Below, piece by piece: positions 35,305-45,881 of a stretch of DNA of 64,000 nucleotides. How positions within the stretch are numbered: position 1 is the stretch's first letter; each line of letters starts with the position of its first letter. Where the stretch lies: the NCBI GenBank assembly GCA_006384855.1, contig VCJN01003572.1:186001-250000 (forward strand), given 5' to 3'. The notes beneath the pieces are model-generated. The model made no database searches. It saw nothing but the letters and a program-made list of their open reading frames with translations, and was not told the DNA's origin. The translations under genes were made by a program, and so were the position numbers. The stretch comes from Tetraselmis striata (Eukaryota; Chlorophyta; Chlorodendrophyceae; Chlorodendrales; Chlorodendraceae).

Positions 35305-35530
35305 ACAAATGTTTCCCGCAGCCTCTGTGCCACGCCAAATTGACGTGGCGGCGACAAAGCAATTATCGCTATACATGCCGCCGCGGTGCTTTATTTGCTG
35401 AAGTAATGCCTTCGTACGGCACTTTGCATGACGCACTCAACGAGACGGCGAGATTGTCGGTCACCCTAGCACCCGCCGAATCTAGTAAATCATTATCGTC
35501 CGCAAGATGGGACCACTCTCAGTTTTGTGC
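35305..35530 (+). repeat. Diverged repeat family B, copy 1
   Basis: About 225 bases align with about 39545-39770 in the same orientation. Shared blocks include CCGCAGCC, TGTGCCACGCCAAATTG, CCGTGGCGGC/ACGTGGCGGC, GCCGCGGTGCTTT, TAATGCCTT, ACCCGCCGAATCTA and AAGATGGGACCA. Identity is about three quarters by eye. Both carry short frames but no full gene, as in an old non-autonomous element or a decayed coding exon. Confidence 0.7.
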
Positions 35531-36121
35531 GGGCCTTCTGCACGCACAACACAAACTCGCGGTTTCGGATGACTGTGCAAAGTGCACATGCTGCCCTCGG
35601 AAATGACGGTACAACAACTTCCACCCCTTTCTGCCCTCGCTGCTACTACATGACCAGCTCGAGCCGAGGCTCTTCAATCTCTTCTCCCTGCGGCTTCCTC
35701 CCGGACGACCCCTCCGAAATGCCTGAGCGGCAACGGTTCACCCCACCGACCCTGTAGTATATGCATGGCTGACGCCGGCAAGGCGGCGGCTGTCGAAGGC
35801 GTCGAGACGCGTATGCCTTTGCCCATGAACGTATCGAGGCGGCACGTCGAGCGGCGGACGACGCGAGGGTGACGCATCTCATCCAGCCAGGAGCAAATCT
35901 CCAAGTTCTTCGCTACCCAAGAGACTGCTATGCCACCAGCTGCCGCCGGCGGTGTTGGGGGCTGAGAGTCGTGAGTTGACTAGGAGATTGAGCATGGGTG
36001 ATGGGCCGCGCGACGTGCGCGTCGCGGTGCCGCAAGTGCAGCGTGTACCAACGGCCGAACCGCAAATCAATACATCAATTTCGGGGGTTCTTCTCACACT
36101 ACGGTACGGTTACCGCGGGAA

Positions 36122-36670
36122 GTGATGTGGAAGCGAGCGCGTAAGCTCCGCCGGCTTGCCACGAGCAAGGAGCTGCGACGCGCTCCCCTTCCGTGCGACA
36201 TCATTACCGACCTCCTCGACGACCTTACCACCCTTCCCATGTCTACCACCGACTACGGCAACATCCTTCGCGAGACCGTTGCCGTGTATTCAACGTTCGT
36301 GGTTTACCCCCGCGGCGAGTCCAACGTCTGCTCCCGACTTTGCGACATGGCCGTCGACGCCCACAACGTAATCCTCTTCGTCACCCCGGGAAAGGCGACC
36401 CATCGCAATCGTCGAAACGGGTACACGCCCGTACTCCAAATCCATGCCACCGCCGTGCCCGCTTGGACAGCCCTCATGCGCCGCTTAATCGCCTACCAGG
36501 ACTCCACGTTCCGGGCTCTCCCCTCCGCCAAGCAACCCGGCCGATTATGGGCGCTCCCCGACGATATGGCGCGACTCCGCCGCCCTCTCATTCCGCTACC
36601 CTCGGCGACTGGCTCGCACGGGCCGTTGGCCGAACGGCGCACCCGCCCGGTGTTAAAAAATCGGCGATAA
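36122..36670 (+). pseudogene. Isolated 182-codon frame, possible mobile-element protein fragment
   Basis: The plus frame opens MMWKRARKLRRLATSKELRR and continues with mixed composition: DIITDLLDDL, FVVYPRGESNVCSRL, NVILFVTPGKATHRNRRNGYTP, LMRRLIAYQD. The pattern of a beta-strand pair, a basic loop and a helix is weakly reminiscent of a tyrosine-recombinase core, as carried by DIRS-type elements. I cannot identify catalytic residues with confidence. The presence of a DIRS-like reverse-transcriptase relic 8 kb away makes this plausible but unproven. A 309-codon frame at 36193-37122 overlaps it and is probably a shadow. Confidence 0.35.
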
Positions 36671-37794
36671 ACAGCGTGCGTACGGTGTCTCATGTACCCG
36701 TACAAGGACCAACCCCATCACACCCGCGAATCGGCCACTCGCAGCACCCTCGACGCAAACTACCAGCTCTAGACCACCATCACTGGCCCCTACGAGGCCA
36801 GGGGTGGGATATGGGCCACGTTGTAACCCAACACGGTAGCCCGTACGACATTTCGCGATCCGAATGCGGTACGCATATTCGCAACGCGCGCGCCGCGCCC
36901 TGGGGCCCGCATCGCCACCCGCAGTACCCGCCCAGCATTGCGGGCGGCGCATATCCCGGACCCGTTGTAACACCCTCCAGCCAGCCCACAAGCTGCCGCC
37001 CACTTAGTAGACGTGCCTCCTCCCCCCTTCCAGGATATACAACGGTCGTGGTGGGATGCGGGCGCGTGGATGGCATGGGACGGCGACCGCGAGGTCCACC
37101 TTCGCGGTTGCCGCCCGATTGACCACCGCATCGCAGTATATCGCATGACCACCCCATCGCATATATATGAGCTAGGCCATAGGACGGTACATGCGCGGTG
37201 TGCTAAATAGTAAGATGCGGGTGGCAAGGACGGATGCCTATGCGGAAGGGGTCGAGAGCGTGGAAAATCCGGGTCGGTCGGGCCCATCTGGCCGGCATCA
37301 GCCGAGATTGACCTCAAACTGACCGCCAACGGGTGTCACACATGCATATGGTACTAGCGCCAATACGATCGATAAGTAGAGAGCTGCCTTAGGCGCTCTC
37401 GCGGGAGGGATTGATGCGGGGGTACATTCGGAAAACGCGAGTTCCAATATTGGGCGGTTTCTTAATTCGGGGGCACATGGGGCACGGTAGTCCATGTAGC
37501 CCCCAACCTCGCTCTAGGTCAATGTTTACATAGCATTCCTATGAGATAGGCTATGGACCTAGCCAATTTCCAAGGCGCACCTGATTGGTCTGCTCAAATT
37601 GGAGATGAAATAGCGAAATTTAAACGTCGCGGTGCATATTTCAATGCCTTAAATCATTGTATGGTATGTACCACGTTATTCACAGATGTAAGCAAGCCAT
37701 GTTTTCCGCTGCGTACTAGTGCTCAAAAACGGCGTACCGCCTGCGTTACCTACGGACAGCGGGCAATATCCGTTCGGCTCACGGAGAAGGGGGG

Positions 37795-38915
37795 GCGGGG
37801 GGGTGGGGGGGCATGCTCACGCCCTCATGCCCGAGCCGAATTGGCACCACCTGCCATGGATGAAATTAGCTAGGTATGTAGCCTACCTACATCATAAGTA
37901 AGGATGCTATACAAACCTTGAGCTGCAGGTCGGGGGCTATAGGGATGGTGCGCCACAAATCCCCGCGGATTTACCACGCCCGATCTAACAACTCAAGTTT
38001 TCAGAAACACCCCCTCGGACTCAACCCCTCCTACGAGGGAAGTTGAGGCAATCATACATGCCAACCAAGCCTAGTAGCACTAGGATATACTCATACGGAG
38101 TGTTGAGCGCGTTGGCGGTCGCTTTGCGGCTAATCTCGGTCGATGCCGGCCCGGCAGGTCCCACCCACCGGGGATGATTCGCCATCTCGACACCCCGTCG
38201 CTCAGCGACTACCACCGGACCTCATCCTAATATCCAGCCAGCCTCACCCCTACTAGTTGCGGCTTCGCTCATGTTATTGACTCGGCTAGCCAAAAATATA
38301 CCTCTGACATGTCTGTGCTGGGTCCCCCGTCGTGCCCCCATTTCCGAGCCGAGAAAGAAAATGTGCAAAATCGGACCACCGCCAACCACCACCCGTAGAT
38401 GCGCGGTCGACGCGCGACCCAACGCACCACGCCCAGAGATAATTGTGTATATACTTATCCATCTTCTCGCGATACATACCGATACCGGTAGGGTGGCATG
38501 TAGGTGTGTTGGGAGCCGATTGGACGATGGGCAACTATAATCATCTCGGAAAATAGCGGAATGCGGTTTACGGGCAAAGGTTGGATACGGGCCGAATTGC
38601 ACGATTCTTGACCCGTGCTTCACCAAATGTCCCAATCCCACCCGACACGGCCCATATTCCACCCCTAGCCCCCAAGGGGCCATGGGTGGTGGTCTAGAGG
38701 ATCTCGTTCGCGTCGTAGCGTGCACTGCTTGTGGCCAATTCATGACGATTAAAGGGTGGGATGGAGGTAGTCTCACTGCGGTTACATGAAACACCGTACG
38801 CGTGCTATATCGCCGGTTTTAAACACCGGGCGGGTGCGCCGTGCCTAGCAAGTGGTGCCGCCCGTTCGATTCGGGCATGAGGCTGTGAGCATGACCCCCC
38901 CCCCCCCCCCCCCTC
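37795..38915. repeat. Inverted-repeat pair about 1 kb apart, each arm ending in poly-C/G
   Basis: The minus strand of about 37797-37862 and the plus strand of about 38848-38910 share GTGGTGCC, TTCGNNTCGGGCATGAGG and GTGAGCATG, and then run into a C tract. Identity is about 80% by eye over 55-60 bases. The interval between has no intact frame. This could be a foldback or MITE-like element with its termini, or two independent insertions in opposite directions. Confidence 0.55.
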
Positions 38916-39544
38916 CATGATCCATCGATGCATCGCCCGTCCGCAGTTGCCGCCGACATGAGGCCGTTTTAGCGCACTGCAACGCAATACACGAGCGGAT
39001 CAGCGGAGTATACCGGGAAATAAGCGATGAACACGATACATTACTATAAAGTGCTAACTAGCGTACCGCGAATTTTCATTTTGCTTCCGATTTGGCACCC
39101 GTTGGGTGCGCCGTGCGCATCAATCGTGACCCCCCCCCCCCCCCCCCCCCGAAGGCTTTGTGTGGACCTCACACACTCTTTGCGGAAGGACACGGCGTCG
39201 GGCGCAAACACAAATGGCGTGCACCATCAACAAAATCCTTTAGTGGTGTGGATGGGCCCGCAATTTTGCGGTAATCAACGACTACCAACATCGACTGCCC
39301 GACTACGCTTTCTACCCGCGCCGCTGCGCTTATGTTTGGCTGGCTCTCTCCCACATCGGTGATCCTCCGCAGCCTTCTTGGCAACGCCCCCGCTCCGGCG
39401 GGCGCCGCCCGCCCGCCCTCTCCACAATCGTGAAGACCGAGGTGGCTAACCAGCCTTGCCTACCTCCCTTGAAAATTTTAGAGTTATTTGTGTTCGCATA
39501 TGGGGTTTCCTTTCCCTCCTTCAACCCCAGGGTGGGCGCTGGGT

Positions 39545-39770
39545 GTCGACCCACCTTGCCCGCAGCCCATGTGCCACGCCAAATTGCCGTGGCGGCCACA
39601 TAGCAATCGCACATATGTACGGGCAGCCGCGGTGCTTTGAATTAATGCCTTACCACGGCACCTTGCGTGCCGCACTCGACGAAATCATATCGTTCGGTCA
39701 ACCCAGTACCCGCCGAATCTAATAAAATCATCACATCGTCCCTAAGATGGGACCATTTATTGTGTTAGTT
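39545..39770 (+). repeat. Diverged repeat family B, copy 2
   Basis: Counterpart of 35305-35530, in the same direction. Indels and substitutions break any shared reading frame. Confidence 0.7.
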
Positions 39771-40294
39771 TTTTGCTTGCCTAATGTACGCACAATCCGC
39801 CCTTCCTCCCTTTTCGTGGCTATTTGCCGCAAGTCCCGCGCGCCCTTTCCGTGTGAATAAGCATGCGCACTTTTCGGCTAATCTCCCGTGCCTACTAGAT
39901 AGCTCCCTTTGAAATGCATCGTCAAGCCCAGCTCGAATGCTGCTGCTCGATCCCTACGACGCGGCGCGCGAACGCGCGCGGGGGAGGGGGGGGGGGGGTC
40001 ACATCACTTTCCCTCACTTACTGGTACTTATACATGTCGACGCTCGCACACGGGCACTGGTCGACATAGTTACCAATAACGTACGAAACCCGTCTCGTCG
40101 CACAAGAACACATGGCTAAATAAAGTACAATGCGGTTGAACGATCCAGCAGCCGCAGCCGCCTGCGGGCACTTGCTCACGCGTGCAATCACCACCGGCCA
40201 CCCGCAGGCAATCCGCCCGGCAGAAGCAAACGGGCAATGCCCATGCCATACCCTTCGTAAATGTCATGGATGCATAGGGGGGGAGGTGTCGTAG

Positions 40295-41940
40295 ATGGAG
40301 CAGGAGTCGCAGCATGCAATGGATGAAAACGCTGTGACGGATCCGGCAAATAGTCACCCTACGGGTGGCGCGGCCGACCCGCCTGCCGCCCAATATCACA
40401 CTCAACATACCCACACTGCAGCGGCTACAAGCCACACAGACCCGCCACAATACCCTCGCAATGAGGACATGGGGGTTGAGGAGAGTGAACTTCTCGCCGG
40501 CGAGGCCACCGCGCCACGGCGCACCCTCATGGTGACGCTATCCCCGAATGCGGCTATGTCCTCAGCATCTCGCAAGCTTACCAATTCTCCGTTAGAAAGC
40601 TCGAGAATCTCGTCGACCATGCAGTTCAAGCGGAATCTACATGTTTCAGTGGTCGGACACGGGGGTGCACAGCCCGGAGCACCTCATGAAGTACGTCCCC
40701 GAGGGCAAGCCGTTCTACATGCCTAGCCAACCCATTTTCACTCCCACAAAGATGGGCGGAGCAAAACCGTCCCCCTCAGCGACGACGAGGCCGAGAAGCG
40801 TTCTGACGAGATGGAGAGCCACATTCTACGTTTGGAGTAGACGTTTGACTTCAGTGCCAACGACATGCTAGAGTGGATGCAAACATTGGGATCCGCGGGA
40901 TTCAGTGGCAAGAGGAGCGTCCATTCGACAAGCTTTGGCCGGAAGACCCGGCTTAGCTCGGAGAGTGGCTCAAAATTCACTCTCCGGCAGAAATACGGGG
41001 CCCGGGGCTAAGGGCGCACTTGTGCAACCCGAGCCATGCCCCGCTACGCACAAAGGCCGAAACGCACCGAAGTTGGTCCATACCGCCTCCGTCGCTTTCG
41101 ATCGAGTGCTGGTTGTGATGGAATAAGAGCTCAAGACGTTGGAGTGAAACCCGTGACCACCATTGCGGCCATGCAAGACAAATGAGGACTCCATCAAGAC
41201 GCAATTCGATGCATCCAAGGACAACTTGGCGATTTTGGATATGTCCGATGTTCATCCGAACATCACCGAGAGTGAGCGCCGCGACCTTTTGGGCGATTGG
41301 GAGGCCACACGATTTGTGAGCTTGATCCGAGCCACCAAGGAGATGACGAAACCGGATTCTCGAGCAAGAGGGAGTTGAGGCTTGTCCAATACGAGCCATG
41401 GGTGCCTGACAAGACCGGCAGCTCCGATATGCCCATGTGGCTTTCAGTGGACCTTGCTCGCGCCGAAGGCCGGCCCCTTCCCGACACGAGTTGGGAGGCG
41501 GCGCAGAGGATGTCGTGGCGAGAAGTGAGGGCGTTGCCGATATGCGTACATACGAAGGTACTACAGTCATGTAGGCCTTCTCGCGACCACGTCCTTCACG
41601 GCACACTTCCTGAGCACCACCATCCCCGTTGTGTCCACCCTCGACGATGAATTCGGCGGTAAGAGGGGCGTGCTGGAGGAGTGGGAGCCTTGGAGGAACC
41701 TCTTGATCACCATGCAAATATTCCAAGGCTCGCAACGCAGGATGGCATATACTTGCCTCAAGGCAGACGTGAGGCTCCGCATGCTGAATTATCGAGCTCA
41801 AGACCTTCCTTGCGGCCTTCGAAAACAACGAACCCGGGAAGGTTGAGGCGGCACGTCAGCTCCGCAAAGTGCGAGCAAAGCACGCCGGCGAGAGGAAGCG
41901 TGCCTGCGAAGTCGCTGAGCTCGACGACGATCCCAAATAA
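40295..41940 (+). pseudogene. Frameshifted coding relic, probably a mobile-element structural gene
   Basis: A chain of plus-strand frames interrupted by shifts and stops reads as one former gene. It starts MEQESQHAMDENA with a Thr/His/Pro-rich N-terminus (40295-40630), then MFQWSDTGVHSPEHLMKYV, DDEAEKRSDEMESHI, DILDMSDV-like IRATKEMT, and ends with a basic ARQLRKVRAKHAGERKRA tail near 41930. The order of a low-complexity head, a globular middle and a basic tail suits a retroelement gag-like protein or a transposon accessory protein. No catalytic motif is visible. Confidence 0.4.
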
Positions 41941-42599
41941 TGTGCAAATAGCTCGACTGCATTGCGCGAATTTGTTCGATCTGATGGACTATCATCATTA
42001 CTAACTAAGTGATTGTTTTGGTGGAGGAAAGCAATGATTAGTTCTCGGCAAAAATCATTGCGCACTCGGTGCTAAAAGTGACATGGTTTTACATATTCAT
42101 TTAAGTCAAACCACCCATCGTAGTGCCATTTGGCTATTTCTTAGCCATTTACGATTGTTTCGGAGCCTCGCAACGTCTTGTAAGTGACGTTGCAGCCCGA
42201 CACGCGATATCCGCATGATGTAAACGATTCATGCAACCCTCGTGAGCGCCAAGAACCAACCACTGACCCCGATTCCGCAATTACCACTTCGCAGGTTGGA
42301 CCAAGATACGAGTTTAAATGACTCAATGTTTCTTACCCACTACTGGAAGACCCGTCCCACATCACACTCACGCGGGTGGCCATGAATGCGCCGCCCCAAG
42401 ACACAAAAGTACTCGTTCTGAACGATTACTCAACCCCTTGGTAAACCTCACCACTGAGACAGAGTGCGGCAGCGCCGATCTCACCATCCTCCGAAATGTT
42501 GGACTCACATCACGGCCACAACCAAAGACATGTTTGTTTGCACCAATTGCCAGCCCATGCTCACCTGAAAGGGGAAGCACGACGTCACGACGGACACAA

Positions 42600-44592
42600 T
42601 TAAACTCACCTTTCGAAAATGGACGCCGCTGCGGCCATCCGCATGCAAGCTGATCGCCGCACACCATTTGTCAACAATAAACTATACACCAAAGCCGGCC
42701 ACCCGGTGCTACCACGCATCGACACCCAAGACCTCCGCGCGCAGCGCACCATATTATCTCGAGCCCCGTGCTCGCGGACATTTCTGGTCCGGAACTATAC
42801 GCCTCGGTCTCCAGCATCCTCACCCCTCTGCACGGCATGGAGCGAGCTGCCACAGCCACAGGTACCGCCCGCCGCCCGAAATGCCTCTCCAAGGTGGTGG
42901 AGACATGCACGGCCCACACATGGGACACGCTTGACGCCCCCGACAACACCAACCCCAATGACATACCAATCAACCCCACGGTGGAGGTCCGCCTTCTGGA
43001 CCAAGCCATCTATAAACTCTTCGAGATATGCTGCCACACTCACAAGCCACGCCCTCCGCTTAAACGGCCAGACTGGAGTTGGCCACCAACGTCACCGCCG
43101 ATCTACTAACGTTGGCCGCACAAGGGGCAGTCATCTGCCTGCCAAGAACGGCTCACATGCCTGAGCTCCACCTACAAGTCCGCAAAACACCATTACCCGA
43201 CCCAACCCAACCCGGCCACGAGCCCACTCAACAGATCAGCGACGACTTCTTTACGCTTACGAAGTCGACAGTCACAACCCCCCCCCCCCCCCCACTAACA
43301 AATCCATGTTCATTCCCTGCAAGCTAGCCGAGGCGGTCGTTGACGCACTCCGCCGCAGCAATGCGGAGCTCCCGCCGGGAAGCCCACAGGACATGGCCCT
43401 CCAGCCTGTCGGCAGAACTTTAGGAGGCCGGCATCGACCCCAACCTCTACCCGGCGATCATGGTCTGGTACGCCTATGAATCCAGGGGCACCGTAATACC
43501 CCGCCGTCCTATTTCCACCGACCCCGGAGCATCGCGAATCGCAAGGTTCCTCAAGCCCCCCCCTGGGCGTTATCTTCGCCGTCAACGCAAAGCGAGTCCG
43601 CCTCTGCATTGAGGACATCCCTGCCGCGCCAGGCACGTTCATGGTGTGCCCTCCCGCCCTTACTAGCAATCCCACAACAGAGGAGGCAAGCCCTCCCGCC
43701 GCCCTGCATGGGTGCTCAACGCCACCCCAGGACATCGAGTCATCGACCTCCGATTCATGGACGTCTCCCTGGGTGCCTACGGCGGGGGCCAGTTGGAGGC
43801 TTACACCAGGTCCACACACACCGAAGCCGAACGCACCGAATTCAAGCGAGCGGTGATGAACCAGCTCACGGGCTGGGTCAAGGTCGACTCCATCCGCACA
43901 GCGAAAACACAAATGTCCACAGACCTCGTGGTTCTCACCCAAGTCGCCTCCTTGATGGCGCCACCCGCTCCGGCCGCGGACAATACCGTGTTCAAGCCGG
44001 CGATCCGGGCCGCGTTCCCAGCCGAGGGCCCAGGCCGCGCGGCCGCGGCCTGCCAACAACCGCCGCCTATGAGTCCGAGGCACAACACCGTCCACCCCCC
44101 GGATGCAGAGCTGCTGGAGGCGGCAGCCCCAGCTCGCATCCACACCCACCCAGCACGCCCAAAGCCTGACCGTTGGGGGGCGGTGCGCAATCCAACAAAG
44201 GCCACGGCCCCGGTCCCCGGGAGAATCGCTTGGCACACAAACACGCCCTACCCACCCGGTCACCTCCGGACCTGCCCAATCCCACCTCTGAGGGCCCACG
44301 ACGGGCCGGAAATCGCATCACCACACGCGATGCCTCCCCGGAGGCCACTCGCCGCAAGACCCTCATCCTAGCTGCGGTCGATCAGATGGATCGCAGCTCA
44401 CCCCGCAGACGCATTCGCATAGCCAATAGAATCGCCGCCCTCGCAGCGGGCGGCTCGCTACACTCCCTCACTCGATCCACCTCGCATGCTCTCCCTATCG
44501 ACGACGAGCAAATGGCAGACGACGCCCAAGACTGCGGCGCCGACTACGGTGACCTAGAGGACGACGACCTCATGGAGGTAGACGACGACTAG
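42600..44592 (+). pseudogene. Decayed gag-like gene upstream of the reverse-transcriptase relic
   Basis: Plus-strand segments in shifting frames form one old coding region. MDAAAAIRMQADRRTPFVNN (42619) is followed by VLADISGPELYASVSSIL, VEVRLLDQAIYKLFEICC, TNVTADLLTLAAQGAVIC, KLAEAVVDALRRSN, HRVIDLRFMDVSLGAYGGG, FKRAVMNQLTGWVKVDSIR, and a Pro/His-rich linker. The last frame ends with an acidic DLEDDDLMEVDDD and a stop at 44592. A poly-C run at about 43278-43292 interrupts it. Position just before a reverse-transcriptase fragment on the same strand suggests gag of the same element. A 329-codon minus-strand frame here is a shadow. Confidence 0.55.
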
Positions 44593-44723
44593 GGCATGTA
44601 TGCCCAACCCCTTGCCCAACACTTCACAGTTCACACCGCCCACTCGGCACAAACGCACACCACCTAAGAGCCTTTGACTCAGAGCTATTACCATGTCCGC
44701 CTCCTAACTCAGCTGCTCCTTAC

Positions 44724-44935
44724 AACGGGTTTGAATGGAGAGGGAGATTCTACACCTGGCGAGTTCTGTGCTTAGGGCTGTCTGATGCCCCCCGCTGCTT
44801 TTCTAAATGTCATAGGAGTTCTGGTGCGACACTGGCGCAGTAGGGCATCCAAATTCTCTGCTATCTGGATGGCTGGCTGCGCATCTCTGACTCTGTCAGT
44901 AAGGCACATGGTAGGTACTTCCGCCACCGCTAACG
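44724..44935 (+). pseudogene. Reverse-transcriptase fragment, DIRS/Ty3-like, inactivated
   Basis: Read from 44724, the frame gives NGFEWRGRFYTWRVLCLGLS and then DAPRCFSK, the conserved WxGRxYxWxVLPFGLSxAPxxFxK block of retroelement reverse transcriptases. After two compensating frame changes and a stop it gives GIQILCYLDGWLRIS, matching the YLDDW catalytic box. The second aspartate of YLDD is replaced by glycine, which would abolish catalysis, and the stop breaks the frame. YLDDWL-type boxes are typical of DIRS-like elements. Only the central palm region remains, with no RNase H or recombinase clearly attached. Confidence 0.75.
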
Positions 44936-44999
44936 CAGACATCCCGCTCACTACATGAGGCTAGCATGGTGGCTGGCAGTCAATCTCTGCTCAGCTCCA

Positions 45000-45880
45000 C
45001 TATATGGGGCTGGATGAGGAGCACGTTCTGTCCATGTCGCGGGCGATCCTGTCACTTGCTGAGAGGACGTCCTGGACGATAGTGACGGTGACAGTTCACC
45101 ATCCGACACTGACTCGGATTCCTCCCGGGACACGTCTTAGGTCCCAGCCCACCGGAGCCAAAAACCACTAACCCGACACAGCCACACCTCCCACAAGGCT
45201 TGAGATGGCACCCCCATCGGCGGCGGAGGCCCCTGTACGACGGACGCATGACAGGGCGGGACGCTTCGGCCGCCTCAGCCCGCCCGCGCTTCCGCTGCGG
45301 GACATATCCCTCCGTGAGGAATGGGCGGCAACACGGCGCCGCCCTAGCTAGATGTCTACCCGAGCAACGAGTCGAAGTTGCGTGTAGCGGACAAACACCC
45401 AGAGGATGCATGGGGCTCTATGGTGAATTGGGCGTGCAAGACGGAGACGCCGCGAAGTCGGAGATGGTAGACTTTAGGGGCAGCCCACGACTGCAGTGGG
45501 CGGAGGAGGGGATGGCACCAGAAGAGGCGGATGGCCGGTAGCCTGAGCTGTAACACACTCGTGTGTCTCTATCGCGGGTATAAAGATGGCAGGCCATGGG
45601 AACAGCTCAGTCCAGGCAGCGGAGCAGGGGATTAGCATATTGTAACCTGGTAGCGGTTTATTTCAGCATGCCAGTAGACGCAGCCAGGCACTGTCCAGGC
45701 AATCATATTTGCATCGCGTTTAACAATATCACAGGAGGAAATGTCGGACGACAGGCGAAGGGCAGACTCAATTGTGGTGATGCGAGGTGCGGTTATTTAA
45801 GAAAGCATGGGCTCTTGCGATCAGCGCGGATCGCTTCATGGATGAGGACGGACGGGTGGATCCGCCCTCGGCACACGCTC
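45000..45880. other. Region between the element relics and the TraB gene
   Basis: No recognised gene. A TATAAA-like element (GGGTATAAAGATGG) lies near 45577. The right end is the 3' flank of the minus-strand TraB gene. No TGTAA was seen on the minus strand here. Confidence 0.4.
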
Positions 45881-45881
45881 C

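Larger units (their letters stand above)
36671..40290. other. Decayed repeat-rich region
   Basis: Many short, frame-broken coding-like fragments and homopolymer C/G runs (about 37790, 38897, 39130 and 39985). It includes the inverted-repeat pair at 37.8/38.9 kb and family B copy 2. No intact gene is recognised. Confidence 0.5.

Noticed and set aside
36193-37122. 309-codon plus-strand frame
   Set aside because: It overlaps the 36122-36670 frame in another register, is Arg/Pro/His-rich and has no motif. The shorter frame looks more like real protein.
43310-44299. 329-codon frame on the minus strand
   Set aside because: It lies opposite the gag-like relic, which has the coherent amino-acid pattern on the plus strand. 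Gly/Arg-rich shadow frames are common in GC-rich DNA.
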